This document shows, piece by piece, positions 37,001 to 49,282 of a stretch of 64,000 nucleotides of DNA. Within the stretch, counting starts at the first letter, position 1; the number at the start of each line of letters is the position of its first letter. The position numbers and the translations under genes are program-made. A model generated the notes under the pieces. That model worked only from the letters and a program-made list of their open reading frames with translations, was not told the origin of the DNA and did not search any database. Source of the stretch: Pyxicephalus adspersus (Eukaryota; Chordata; Amphibia; Anura; Pyxicephalidae); NCBI RefSeq assembly GCF_032062135.1, contig NC_092859.1, forward strand, positions 84,757,067 to 84,821,066. Direction: 5' to 3'.

Positions 37001-37676
37001 TTTATGGAAGAACTAAGAATACTTTTAGTCAACCTGAAGTGACTTCCTGTAACATCTGTGATCACTTACAAGATTTCAAGGATACTGAATAAATTGTCTT
37101 AAAATAGTATGATCAGATACAGCACATGGGATAATCCCAGCTGGGAGCCTACATTTAGAAATAAATGTCTATACTATGGCCAGTGGAATGTTAAGTAGAG
37201 ATCTGTGTGCTAGGTTGTGTTACATTATATATACATTACACTGAATGTACAACTGGAAATCCTTCCTGCATAAGTCTAAAGGTAAAGGTCAGCTCATTTT
37301 AAGGACATTGTAGGAGGATTTTTTAGTACACTGCAAATCAACATATGAGTTTAGAAAAAAAGTCTTAGTCTAAAGTTACTTCAGTGACAACATCAAGGCA
37401 TAGTTGCATGCATTCCAGGGTATCCTGGTTCTATTCCAGGTTCTGGCATTCAAGAGGGTGTGGCAATTCTGGAAATGTGAAAGGGCTCTAGACAGGTCGG
37501 TACCTTCCCTCATGCAGTCCCCTGCAATAAAACACCATAAAAAGAAACCCGTGAAGAGATAAACACTGCCATTACTGACCTCAACATACAGAAAACTGTA
37601 AACTGTAAACTTTTTTTGTATATAAGCTGGGGTGTGTTTACATCTCACCTACGTTGAATGGATTGTCTAACTCAGT
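34011..37676. other. Intergenic
   Basis: No gene. It includes a pyrimidine-rich run (34175-34320) and a short dispersed-repeat piece at 34829-34931, with nothing else recognised. Confidence 0.5.
34829..34931 (+). repeat. Dispersed repeat fragment
   Basis: CCCACATTCCAAAAACATAC, then GGTAAGTTAATTG and GGTTGTGAGCTCC. This block order is familiar from an interspersed repeat seen across vertebrates, but I cannot name its family with confidence. Confidence 0.4.
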
Positions 37677-37862
37677 GGGCCTGATTTATGAATGCTCTCC
37701 AGGACTGGAGAAGATAGACTATCATGGGTGAACATAGTTGAACCAACAAACCTGGAATTGATTTCCTAAAAATCATTTGCTATTCTTAGAAAAGATTCAT
37801 TTCAGGTTCTCCCAAAATAGTCTATTCTCTCCAGTCTAGGGGAGCTTTAATAAATCAGACCC
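37677..37862 (+). repeat. Foldback repeat family F, copy 4
   Basis: 186 bp with both ends present: GGGCCTGATTTATGAATGCT on the left and GGAGCTTTAATAAATCAGAC on the right. The centre is shortened compared with 24034-24258. Confidence 0.85.
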
Positions 37863-38097
37863 AATGAATTTCAAGACACCAGAGGTATGTTGGGAATCAG
37901 CCGTAATTCTTAATGGTTAATGGGATTTATTGTGGAATAGGACCACAGCAGTCAGTGCTACACAAGTTTTGGTGGCAGAGGGATGGAATTGTAAGAGGCA
38001 CAAGGGAAACATTGACAGTTGCACATGCCTTGGGAATTCTTGATGAAGTATGACAAGTGTGACAATATAGCATATTGTATATTTATGCTATAATAAA

Positions 38098-38145
<48 letters not shown>

Positions 38146-41042
38146 GACAAAAAAGGTATTACAGAATAACATCCCAGGCCATATCCAATCTTGGGCTAAA
38201 CCTGGATGTTGTCTTTTTCCCTGCCACTGGTTCTGAAAGTTTTAAGGATGAGAGAGAGCAGACATTTCAGAGACCAATTAGTCTGGCTTTAGATCTAGAA
38301 GAACAGATAAACCATTCTTGTTTAAAATGGTTTATGTCGATTATAGGTTTGTGACACCCAATTGGGTGATTTTACATCCTGTCTGAACAGAAGGGGTTGG
38401 AAATGACAGGCAAAATTAAAAATACATTTTTTTATTGCTGTCCATCCTGTCCCCTCCTGGGAACTATCGCACTTAACCCTGTTCCAGTGTTCCTTTAAAT
38501 CAGCATCACATGCAAAAGTTGTAATGCAAAAAAACCCATAGCAGTTACCAATCAGCTAAATCTTAAAGCATAAAATGCATACATTTAAAATTAAAATAAT
38601 TTCAAACCTTTAAAAGAAAATGGTACAATCGAGATCATACATAGAGATCCTTAAATACTCTATCACAGGGGGGAGAAGCAGAGTGCCAGATTTTCTTACA
38701 GTCCATGCCTGCCAGAAGCCTGCTTCTTGTCCCCAGATAAGCAGTACTGTGTGTGTTCTCTTAACATTGGCTAAATGAATAAGGCATGTACTGACTGTGC
38801 AGACAAACTGTGCTGTCGCTGCTTCTATTGCTATATTAACATTTCCTACTGGTCCAGAGCAGAATATATAGACTGTCTCCTGTGCACCACTGAAAAATAT
38901 TTTACGCAGTCAGAGGAATGTATATTTTGATTATCTGGCAGCCCAGATTAAAATATAATATCCAGTGCCCAAACTGCAGGCTGGGAATAGTGAGAAGATG
39001 CAAGAATAGAATGCTATTTCTGAATGATTTCATGTAGGGATTCACAAGCAGCAGAGAAATGATAAAAGGCTAAGCACCATGTGAGTCACTTAGTCATTTG
39101 GAGTGTCTTGATATTTTATTTGTCCTCTTCTACAAAATAATTGAAATCTGACTCACTAGTATGGATAAGTGACACACTTCCATGGAATTGATTTGGCGGT
39201 AGAAAGTGCATTTTTGCGCTTCAAATAAAAAAAAAAATGAATAATTTCATGAAATGCATCCAAATTGATTCACAACTGTTAACTTTTTCCCAATGTGTTT
39301 TTTTTTAAATCAATAGATATGCATCAAAATGCATCTGAACATTTGTTGTTGCACATTTCTAATGAGGTTTGCAATTTCCTAATGTATACATCAATCACCA
39401 TATACCTAAAAACCAAAGATGTTACCTGACACTCCAATGACAGATTCCCCACTCTGCAATATCAGTGTAGGGAATCCAGAACGACCCACTGACTAAATTT
39501 AGTCCTGACCAATTCGAAACTACAGCTGAAGTGCATCATGTTTAAAAACATGATAGAAATTCAAAGTAAATCCCATAATATTTTAAAACAAAAACTTCAC
39601 ATACAGCATCTCTCAAAAATGGTATTAAAAAGATTTTTATACTTTCAGTAGTACCTACAAAATTAATGAAAAGACCCTTTCCCTGCTAAATGCTTTTTTT
39701 TTATACTTTTTATTTAGTAAGTTTCCGAAGAAGTTTTAGTAAGTGTCCGATTCCTTTGGCTTTTGGTGGGATTTTGCTAAAAAATTATATTTTTCCCATT
39801 TGTCCATTAACTACAATGTATTCTGGGAAAGCAGTCTATGCGAGGCCATCATACTTGATGACCATCCTTAACATAATATAAATTGCATGATTCCAATCCC
39901 TTTAATTGTCCCCTAAATAAGTATCTACCCTTCTTCTTCATTCTCTATTTACACACAAGAGAAAAACAAACTGTCCGTTTATGTACTTACCAGTCAAATA
40001 TGTAACTGGAATATAAATATATAAAAACTTTTCAGAGATGGCACAATATTTACCAAACTTTTCATAAGAATATCCCTAATTGCCCTAGGATGGATCATTT
40101 TATTGTTCATGCCTATAATAACCTTATTTAAATCAAGAACCTTTTATACTCTACTAAAACAAGAAACTCCTGAAAAAAAGAAAATCCAATATAACTGCAA
40201 TATATGACATTTTTGCTTTTGGGTTAGATGTGCTTTAACTTACCTATGCCTTAACCTTAATGAATAACACAAATAAATACTTACCTTACCATTCCTAAAA
40301 GCATCCCACACCAAGTTGTTATAAGTAATTTGACAAGATGTTACAGTGCCAAGACAGGACCAGTATATAACTATTTGCTTTGAATTATTTTCTTTGAACA
40401 TTTTCCCCTTTAGCAATCTTTACTTGGCCCAGTAGCTGCCAGTTTTCTATCACCACTTTATACAGCACCAGCTGCCTTTCCATTGTTCCAGCTAAGTGCC
40501 CCTATTCCATAAGCCTTGTGGGAAAAGTGCTTTTTTTGTCATTTTAAATGAAATGCAGCAGTAAAGTCAGAATATTTCTGGGAATGTCATTACCAGGAAA
40601 AAACATGTTAACAAGACCATTTGATGGTATTTGACAGATGCACACCTTTGTAGGCAGGTAATGTACTCTATCAAAAAGCAGAACTAAATGTTTTTGGTTC
40701 TAACACCAAACGTAACTTACTACATTTGACCGAGCAGTGATTACATGTTAAGACCTAAACATATAGAAAAACATTCAATGCACTATATACTTCTGGCCCA
40801 ATAATAAATACACTTTTACTTTCACAATTGTTATTAAAGTACCAGATGTGATGATGCATGGCATATGTCAAAATGTGACACTTTTATGTATACACTTTCT
40901 ACTAATCAACCACATAAAAAGCTTTAGCAAGTTTCTTTCTAATCTGGTTGATATAATCTGAACCATAAATTCAATATTTGTGTGTTCTGCAGAATAGATC
41001 ATTGACATCTGCACTATTATTTTACATTGAAGCAATAAACTA
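37863..41042. other. Intergenic, with a (TA)n tract
   Basis: No gene. A (TA)n microsatellite lies at 38099-38142. The stretch around 38740-39010 is unusually non-repetitive, but conservation cannot be judged from one sequence. Confidence 0.5.
38099..38142. repeat. (TA)n microsatellite
   Basis: Uninterrupted TA run of about 44 bases. Confidence 0.97.
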
Positions 41043-42060
41043 CAGCTATGTGAAAAAATAAGTACACCCCGTGCCAATTGTTGACTCTTTAAACATATTT
41101 AAAAAGGCAAACATCCGATTTATTCACAAACTGGCTACAGAAAAAGATGATAAATAACAACACATAGAACAAAATTGTTTTCAATACATTTTTAAACAAG
41201 AATATCAATAAATGTAATGGTTTACTGTGACATAAGGAAGAACATCCTTGGCCGTAGTTAGCATTGCCCACGTCAGAGCATTTTTGCATTTTTTGACCGA
41301 GCACTAGTCTTAAGTTGATTTTGTGGAATTTTGACTACTTGTTCATGCATGATATTTCTGGGATTCTTTGACATAAACACATTTTAAATCCCCTCACAAA
41401 ACGTTATAGATTACTTTAGATAGAGGGCTTTGTTTAGGTCGTTTAAAATCTCTACTTTTTATCTTTTAAAACCACTCCTTGAAGGATTTGCGTTTGTTCT
41501 TTGAATCATTATTGTGTTGAAAAATTATTTTCCAGTTGAACTTCAACTTTGAAACACATAATACATTCTAATGAAGAAAACTATGACGTAAAGCAGAATT
41601 CATAGTTAGCTTGATGACTGCAAGCTTTCCAGGATCCTAAGCCGGAAAATAAATCTAAAATATAACATTTCCACCTCCACGTGTTACAGTTGATATAAGG
41701 TTCTTCTCCTAATATATCTTCTTTACCATGCAAAAATCTACTGCAAAGACTTTTAAAACATTTATAACATTTTTATTATATTTTTTATTATACTTTTATT
41801 ATATTAATAACATTTTATAAGATAACATTTCCACCACCATGTGTTACAGTTGGTATAGGGTTCTTCTCCCAAAATATTGTCTTTAGCATGCACAAATCTA
41901 CAGCAAAGACTTTTTCCAGGTACTTCTTTCTCTTGCAGGTTTCTTTCTGATTGTAGTATCCTATGCCTTTGACACTTGGCCACTGACACATGTTCCAGTA
42001 AACTTGAGCATGCATGGAATGACAAATTTAAGCAGTTTAAGCAATACAAGACAATGCACA
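41043..42060 (-). pseudogene. Tc1/mariner-like transposase remnant (minus strand)
   Basis: The minus-strand frames hold scattered pieces of a Tc1-type DDE transposase in the right order. IPTVTHGGGNVI at about 41820-41860 matches the family's VKHGGGNVM core. Then come a decayed QHNNDSKNKRKSFKEWF (family QDNDPKHTSK..EW) near 41470-41530 and a segment like the C-terminal KNPRN...KIPQN near 41290-41370. Several stops and frameshifts break the frame, so it is inactive. A 94-bp part of the transposase is tandemly repeated with a 160-bp period (41661 and 41821). The outer ends are not clear; gtgaaaaaataagtacaccc at 41050 is probably near one. Confidence 0.7.
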
Positions 42061-42100
42061 CTGCTGGAGCTGGTAGTGCTGCTACCTACCTTGCATGAAA

Positions 42101-42186
42101 ATGCCTGGCCAAGTTTGCTGGATCACCCAGATTTACTGTTGAAAGTGTATCTTCTCCAGGCTTGGAGAGCATTAATAAGTCAGTCT
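42101..42186 (+). repeat. Foldback repeat family F, copy 5 (right arm only)
   Basis: AAGTTTGCTGGATCACCCAG, GAAAGTGTATCTTCTCCAGG and CTTGGAGAGCATTAATAAG correspond to the right arm of the family. Confidence 0.8.
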
Positions 42187-43669
42187 AAATGCAAAGCAGT
42201 TGGTCTTTATGACATCCAGCAATCAGGCAGAAGTACCACCATACCACTTGGCTGCAATCCAGTGTTTGAGAATGGCTGAATTGGTAAAAAGGATTAACAT
42301 ATTTTCAGATATGTTAAGAAGATAAAACAGTTCACAAATATATATTTCAACTGCAAATTTGCTGCTTGCCTTTACTTAGGGTTTCATAATGTTAATATTG
42401 TTTGCATAAACTATATAAGAAAATATAAAGATTATGATTTACTATACCTATGAGGGCATACCCACTTTTGAAAAGTGGCACCAAACTGCTTGGATTTACA
42501 TGGACTAAAATATGGCAACTCTAGCTGTGACATTTTTTCCTATTAGCAGGCCAGATTATAAAATTAAATTGTGTACTTGATGATATGTGATTAAGTTATA
42601 AAAACAGGATAGGCTGCGTCGATGTATTTGTCAATGAGACATAGAAAAAAGAAAACATCTGGAAAAGGATATGGGGAGTTTCTGTACTTCCTCTGACTTC
42701 TTTAGATCTCACATAAGGATTTTTTATTCCATTACTAATATGGAAGTACCTGGCACACTGTGTCAGAAAACAGCAGCAGACTTTGGTTTTGTGCCTTATT
42801 ATGTCCACTGTTTGCATACTATTTCATTCAGAAATGATCCAGGGCACATGACTCTAGTATGAGTCACAGTAACCTCCAAAGTGCTTAAATAACTTACAAC
42901 CGGTGATTCAGCTCTATAATAATCACTATAAAGTAAACATTAGTAACTGAGCTGCTTACTACTCTGCTGCCCACACAGTGATACCACTCCCACATGTTTT
43001 GGTGTAGGAAGAAACTTAGTACGCCCAGCGGATGACTAATGTCCAGAGGTACTCAGGGAGGAGAAGCCCTGTGGGCAGCTTCCTACCACAGAAAACTACA
43101 CTATAAAGCTTTCCAATGTCTGGACACTTTCCTTGCTAATTTAGTCACGTACAATATATTGTTCCTATAGAGAAAATAAATTGTTCCTTTAACAAAATAA
43201 TTAATGGCAAGCCACAAAACATACAGAATCTATTGTATATTTTGTAAAATATTATTACATTATATAAAAATAAATCCGTACAATACATGGTGATCTAATG
43301 CCGGCTACCACAATATTTCCTTCAAATCACAAATATATAACAAATTAATAGCATTATGCTTCATAACATTTTCGACAAGTAAATCTAAAAGCCCTAAAAG
43401 CACATACCAGATGCATGCTATATTAGCCTTGTTGGCCAAAAATCCTCCACTATGTGCCTTTCTGAATTGTCATTCCTAGGGTTGGGCAGGTGATTTTTTT
43501 GAAGTTGATTGTAAAACAAAAAGCCTATTTTCAGGAGTGGAGAAATAAATAAAACTAATAGCATTTTGCACATGTTACTTACTGAATATATACATAAATT
43601 GCAAAGCTTCAGAACATTTTCCAGAGAAAAGGGGAAAGCACCTGATTTTATGGCAGATAGTTACTCAAG
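42187..43669. other. Intergenic
   Basis: No recognised gene or recurring element. Confidence 0.5.
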
Positions 43670-44180
43670 GGGGGGATATATTGCTAAAATATACTTTATT
43701 AATCAATAACACAACAATTATATAAACAAAAAATGCCATGAATACATCAGAAGATCCTTCAGCTCTTACAATTTCAAAGATGTGGGTTGCTTAATAGCGA
43801 AAATCACAGATTTACTGAGTAAATGTTGATCTCTTGTCCTTTAGGGGCTTCCTCAGGGGATTTTTAGAAATCAAATATGCTACAAAATAATACATGTATC
43901 ACAGTAAGTATCAAGTATTGAAAACATGTTCTCAAAACATATACAGGGTATTGATCTCAATATTGTAAAGAATAATTTCAATAGGAGAAAAAATAACATA
44001 TAAGTAACTAGATGGCTATAGGAAAATTGAACGATGGGTAGAGACTTACTTACACTCTGCTGGTAGGTAAAGGGTGAAAAATCACTTTAAGAAGCTGAAA
44101 TCAGAAAGGAAATTTACCAACTGGCAGTATGTTGGATAGCGATTTTTGACCCTTTATCTATCAGCTGAGTGTAAGTAACA
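43670..44180. repeat. Probable dispersed repeat with GCTTCCTCAGGGGA core and terminal hairpin
   Basis: Contains GGGGCTTCCTCAGGGGAT at 43843-43861, a sequence also found (one or two differences) at 19011 and 58579. It ends in an inverted repeat: 44046-44086 against 44138-44178, 36 of 41 positions paired, 51-nt spacer. There is no transposase frame. The left limit is a guess. Confidence 0.45.
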
Positions 44181-46223
44181 CTGTGAGTGTATGCTGCCTG
44201 GACAGACTTTTTGCCTGTGACCCCAACTCTGCTTTATCTTGCCCTTGAATACCTCATCTGGTTGGCTAATCACCTGTGAATAACCTGGCTTTGTATTCTG
44301 GACTTGTCTCTGCTGGAATCTTGGTACTGCGTCATCTGTGGGTTCCTAGTCCTCTGTCAGTCCTTTGCTAGACACCATCTCTCTCTCACTTAAGTCCTGG
44401 GGGCAACCATGTGCTGGGAAGCCACAACTAGTCTTCTGAAACTGTGCTTGGACTTGCTATAGGCGAAGAGTGTGGCGTTAGATTGATGTCTGGTGTGTAC
44501 TTTTGCTGGACCAGGGCCTTACAATTATAACATACACTGGGTTACATATAAAACAAACACTATCTGTATGCTTCATCAATTAAAGCTTTATGATGGAGTG
44601 GCACTTAAAAAAGCATGGTTAACTAAAACTCACATGGCATCTTACCTGCAGCTGGCCAGGAGCGACATTGGGGTCTCTGAAGTCATATTTTATGGTCTGA
44701 CAATAGCCCAATTGAACCCATTAGAGTAAATAAGTTTAGTGTAAATACAATAAAAACATTTATCAGAAAAACCTGATACATAAACAAGAAATCTGTGGTT
44801 TTTTGAGTAGATTTTCCATCCAGCAAGAGAGACATAAACATCTACACAAGAAAAGATGTTTAAACATCAATGCATTCATTTCTATTTACAAGTTATTTAT
44901 CCTTTTACTAACTCCTTTTTTAACCAACCCTGGGGTAACACAGTGTTTAATACACAGGGTGTAACAGGGTGTGGCTACACTCAGGCCTCTATTCTGGGTA
45001 TAGAGGGTGCCATGGTTGCCACTCACTAAAAAATTGATAATTGAAAAATTAAATTGGCCAAATGTGCAAAGCTGATCAAGACATTTTCCACACAGACTGT
45101 TGGCTATTGATGCTGCCAAAGCTTCATCTAATAAATACTGACATGAAAAAAATAAAATACTTATGCAATAAGTTAATGTGTATTCAGTGTCATTTTTTAA
45201 ATTTCTGTAGATACTGGTTGTCAAATTGGCATGACATAACTTATTGCTGTTGATCAATGTAAAAAAAAATAAAGAAAGAAAATAAAGGAAAAACAAAAAC
45301 AAAATTAAGTCCACAGTGATTCAATTTTCAATTACAATGACGAATAAAAACATCCAAGGAGATTAAAACTTTTTTGTAGGAACTGTATGCAAACAATTAA
45401 GACACCTGATCAGGATCCTTTTTGACTACAGATCTGAACAGTACCACTGGAACCCGCTGAAATATTTCGATTTTCAGGATATAGGGTGAGCCGACGTTCC
45501 CCTCCCCCGTGCCATCGATCTTCAGAAAGTTGCTCTTAGCACAAGAACATCTGAGAGCACTTAGGTGAGGAAAGGAAAGGTACAGCCAGAAACGGTATGA
45601 CACCTACTATTCATCACTAGGTTTACCCTGAAGTTTCTGGAATGTGTACAGGTTAACCCTAATTGCTGCCCTTCTGCAAATTATTTCTGTATAATCCTTA
45701 TATCTATAATCTATTTAAGGGATTAGAGCATGGTTTATGCTCACTAATTGCAACCAATCAGAATTCAGTTAACGGAAACCAGACCACTATAAAGTAGACT
45801 GTTTAATAACCTACAATTGATTACCACCCACCAACAAAGCAAGAACCATATGTCACACTTTTTCTGAAAAATGTTCTACCTGTTTTGATGCCTCCTCCCC
45901 TTCCCAAACTAAACTAAAGCACCCTCTCTACCTCAGCTACATGTTTATCTAGATTTGGTACATAGTTCAGCTGCCTTCAGCTCTAGATGGCCCTTTACAT
46001 TGCTTGCATATGTGTAATAGAACCCCAAAGACTTCTATAAGTCGGGAGATGTATCAATTGACGATCAATGCCAGTTTATATAATTTTTCAGTGAAAGGTC
46101 AACTTTAAGTTTATGTTGTCTGTTTGATAAACTTTCTGCATAGGGAAAGTTACAGTTTAATGTTTTCAATATACCTATTATTACATATTTTTATTTAATA
46201 ATATTGTAATATGTATATATATA
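44181..46223. other. Intergenic, possible undescribed repeat pieces
   Basis: 44190-44500 is CT/TG-rich with ctgtgaccccaactctgc and cctgtgaataacctggctt, and looks like part of an interspersed repeat I cannot name. 45390-45610 is another GC-richer patch of the same uncertain status. No gene is supported. Confidence 0.4.
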
Positions 46224-46476
46224 CAGTAGAACCCTGGCTATCCGTAACTCAGATAACCAGAAAACTCAGAAAACCGGCACCCGACAGCGGAGCTACGAGG
46301 TTCTACAGCAATCAAGAAAGCGAAACAATCAGCAGAGCTCCACTGTTGGCTCAAGCATCATCGGGGTCTCTCCATTCAAGTCTAGTGCTTAGAAAAAGAA
46401 ACCTCAGTTAAACGAAAACTACACTTATCTAGAATCGGCCATTCCCTGTGGGTGCCGGATAACTGAGGTTCCACTG
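46224..46476. mobile_element. Tigger-like MITE with TA target duplication
   Basis: 253 bp flanked by TA on both sides (46222-46223 and 46477-46478). The ends CAGTAGAACCCTGGCTATCC and GGATAACTGAGGTTCCACTG are inverted repeats of the pogo/Tigger type. It is non-coding inside. Confidence 0.78.
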
Positions 46477-46486
46477 TATACTGTAC

Positions 46487-46700
46487 CAGTGTTTCTCAAA
46501 GAGGGTCTGTGGAACCTTGGGGTTCTTCCAGAGGTAGCTAGGGGTTTCTTTTTGGCTAACTGTAAGGGTGGTATTTTTGCCATTGGCCAGCAATGTGAGA
46601 GGCATTCTTCTGACTGATCACCATAATAATGTACTGTAAACTTTGAATATAGGTTCCCTGAAGGCATGAAAGTTATTTTTAAGGGTTCCACCTTCACTGA
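46487..46700 (+). mobile_element. hAT-like non-autonomous element, right end missing
   Basis: Starts CAGTGTTTCTCAAAGAGGGT, the hAT-type terminus, then GGAACCTTGGGGTTCTTCCA, GGTAGCTAGGGGTTTC and AAGGGTTCCACC. The matching inverted end (TTGAGAAACACTG) is absent, so the copy is truncated on the right. Confidence 0.65.
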
Positions 46701-46864
46701 CGACATGTTTGTGGTCACTAATCACAAGCCTCAAAATTATCCTTGCCAAATCTAATGAAGGAACTAGCTATGTAAGCTAATCCGTCCAACTTCAAAATTA
46801 TTAAGCCTATGAATGTATCTTTATTATTGCACTATGCAGGCAACTAGACCAGTCCTACGCCTTT

Positions 46865-47530
46865 AAGTGGACCTCCTAAATGGGTCAACCTGGAGCAGTT
46901 GGCTAGCACGAAGGTATTGCGGGTAATGCCGTGACTGGGCCCCACTCACATTGCCTCCATCATGGATCACCCTACCATAGGCTTCACCTGTAAAGTCTGA
47001 CAAAAGGTGTTTACTCACCCAAACATCTCCCCTCCCTGTCAATATTGTATCCAATACTGGGTTACCTCAGCCTTTACACCAGATGGGAAGGACCCCTACT
47101 TCTTACATCTTAATCTGATGGGCAGGGCCTGGTCTGTGAGGCCATTAATAGGAATGTCTGGATACAGATTCAAGAGTTGGCATCTCTTGGTTCCCTGAAA
47201 CCACTGGGTATCTGGAGAATGAGGCGGCCCCCTTTTTTGCACTCTCTACCCTCAAGTGGGGGCTTTGCCTGTCCACTTACTCCCAATAAATCCATATATG
47301 CAGGAGTAGGCTCGGATAGACATGCATTGTCAGTGGTATATTCTTATCTCACTGACCTACCCGGAGAATTCTCACAGCCCATTCTCGACAGATGGGAAGA
47401 GGAGCTGGACATCGAGCTGGAACATCTCCAAAAACAAAGGATCATCTGGTTAGCCTACCACACCTCCATCAGCAGCAGATATCGAAAGCTTAATTATAAA
47501 ATACTGTCACGCTGGTATCACATTCCAGCG
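46865..47530 (+). pseudogene. L1-type LINE ORF2 fragment (5' of the nested L2)
   Basis: The C-terminal part of an L1 reverse transcriptase protein is readable in two frames. The first has a WVNLEQ start and HPTIGFTCKVWQ-like text with stops, then SAFTPDGKDPYFLHLNL. The second, open from 47177 to 47533, has ILDRWEEELDIELE and NYKILSRWYHIPA, the conserved block before the family's cysteine-rich end. One frameshift and some stops make it inactive. The frame is cut off exactly where the L2 piece begins and resumes at 48221. Confidence 0.72.
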
Positions 47531-48220
47531 TGACTCCCGTCTGGACTACTGTAACCTCCTCCTCTCTGGTATTCCACTAACCCGACTCTCTCCTCTACAA
47601 TCTATTATGAATGCTGCAGCCAGACTCATCCATCCTTCCCTCCTCTCCTCTTCCGCTGCATCTCTTTGTAGTTCTCTTCATTGGCTTCCATTTCACCTTA
47701 GAATCAAATTTAAGCTCTTGTGCTTTGCCTTCAAATCCCTACACAGCTATTGTCCCACTTACATTTCTGACATGGTTAAAAAATACTCCCCCTGCCGCTC
47801 TCTCCGCTCTTCCAATGACCTACTAATGACTTCCTCACTCATAACCTCATCACACGCACGGTTACAAGACTTCTCTAGAGCTGCTCCAACTCTCTGGAAT
47901 GGTCTTCCTCGTCCTATTCGGCTTGCTCCTACTTTCTGCTCATTTAAAAGAGCGCTCAAAACCCATTTTTTCAAACTTGCCTACCCATCTTCTTCTGTCT
48001 GCTAAACCCTCACTACTTCCCACCACTACATATCGCCCATCCTATTGTGTGTGAAATTCCGCCACCTACTAGATTGTAAGCTCTTCGGGGCAGGGTCCTC
48101 TCATCCTGTTTCACTGTCTGTATTAGTCTGTCATTTGCAATCCCTATTTAATGTACAGCGCTGCGTAATATGTTGGTGCTATATAAATCCTGTTTAATAA
48201 TAATAATAATAATAATAATA
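47531..48220 (+). mobile_element. L2-type LINE 3' end, frame still open
   Basis: From 47532 the frame is open for 157 codons to TAA at 48003. It encodes the C-terminal end of L2 reverse transcriptase: SRLDYCNLLLSG, LHWLPFHLRIKFKLL, then DFSRAAPTLWNGLP and KTHFFKLAYP. The 3' UTR has ATTGTAAGCTCTTCGGGGCA and TGGTGCTATATAAATCC and ends in a (TAA)n tail (48195-48220), the hallmark 3' end of these elements. It is 5'-truncated and sits inside an L1 fragment. The lack of stops suggests a comparatively recent insertion. Confidence 0.9.
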
Positions 48221-48466
48221 TCAAATTTACCCTACAGTGTCTGATCAAGAGTGGGAGGTCTTGCTTTGGGTTGTCTCTGAGACCAGATCTAGAATTACTT
48301 GTAGCAGTGTCATATCAAAGGATGAGCAACTTTCTTTATGTTTGCCTTAGGCTGTAATGCGATTGTTACCTTTTAATTGTTTATGACCCTTTTAGTAATA
48401 CCCATATTTCCTATTGTATGTATTTTTTCAACTTTAGTAAAGTAAAAATAAAGAATGTAAAAAAAA
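48221..48466 (+). mobile_element. L1-type LINE 3' end (continuation after the nested L2)
   Basis: After the L2 tail the sequence resumes with a frame reading KFTLQCLIKSGRS-like residues, compatible with the L1 region following the RWYHIPA block. It then becomes AT-rich and ends AAAAATAAAGAATGTAAAAA, an AATAAA plus poly(A) 3' end. Confidence 0.6.
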
Positions 48467-49282
48467 AAGATAAGATAAAGATTAAATTCTTAGCACAACT
48501 GTTTTTTTCCATAGGATTCTAGTTTCAGCTGGCATTTACTTATTCATATGAGTAAAGTGAATCATGTAATTTCCAAAAGGAAATGACACTTAAAATGTTT
48601 TAGGAATTTTAGTAAAAATCTACATCTCTAAAACTGTAAATAGCCCTAGCAATCATTCATCTGGAACACTTCAATCATAACAAAAATGTTTTCCAAATGT
48701 AAATATAAGACTGAGATCCAGCTTTCACAAACCTCGTGCACCACACAAAGCACTGAGTGGCTCACATATTTTCTTTACTAGTCTGAAGCTGGGGGTTGGC
48801 ATCCTGAAGGCTGGAGTGAATGAATGAGTCAGACATCAGGAAGAAGCTCTCTGTCTTTATTTATTCTGACCTTAGATGTTTAAACAAGAGCATGGAGTGA
48901 CACCTCCTCAGAGGAAGCTTGGAGTGACACAGGGGAAAGGAAGCTGTGATGGAATTACACCCTGCATTTTTCAGAGATTCATACAATTATTCCATGTGAT
49001 TTTTAAGAAACCATGGGAATGGTTTCTATGCAAGGTGAAATAATTACTTTAATAACACAACTCGGTCACAAGCCTGAACAATTCAAACTAAAATATGTCA
49101 AAAATTAATAAGCAGAAGTAACTTTTAGTGCGTTGGAGTAAATGTGCAAATTTTACTTTTACTTTTTACAGTTATTCTTGGTTCTACTCCTTCAACTACT
49201 TTTCCATTTATCCCTAAGTTACACCTGTAAGGTACTACAGGGTTTAATATGGCTAACCTCCTCCAAATGCTACTTGCTTGAC
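48467..49282. other. Intergenic
   Basis: No gene. Around 48893-48950 GGAGTGACAC occurs twice around CTCCTCAGAGGAAG, a small local duplication with a palindromic centre. Confidence 0.5.

Noticed and set aside
38740..39010. Unusually non-repetitive stretch considered as a conserved enhancer
   Set aside because: Conservation cannot be seen in a single sequence and no diagnostic binding-site cluster is evident.
44190..44500. CT/TG-rich block considered as an LTR or retroelement leader
   Set aside because: No terminal repeats, primer-binding site or coding remnant is visible nearby; kept only as an unassigned repeat-like patch.
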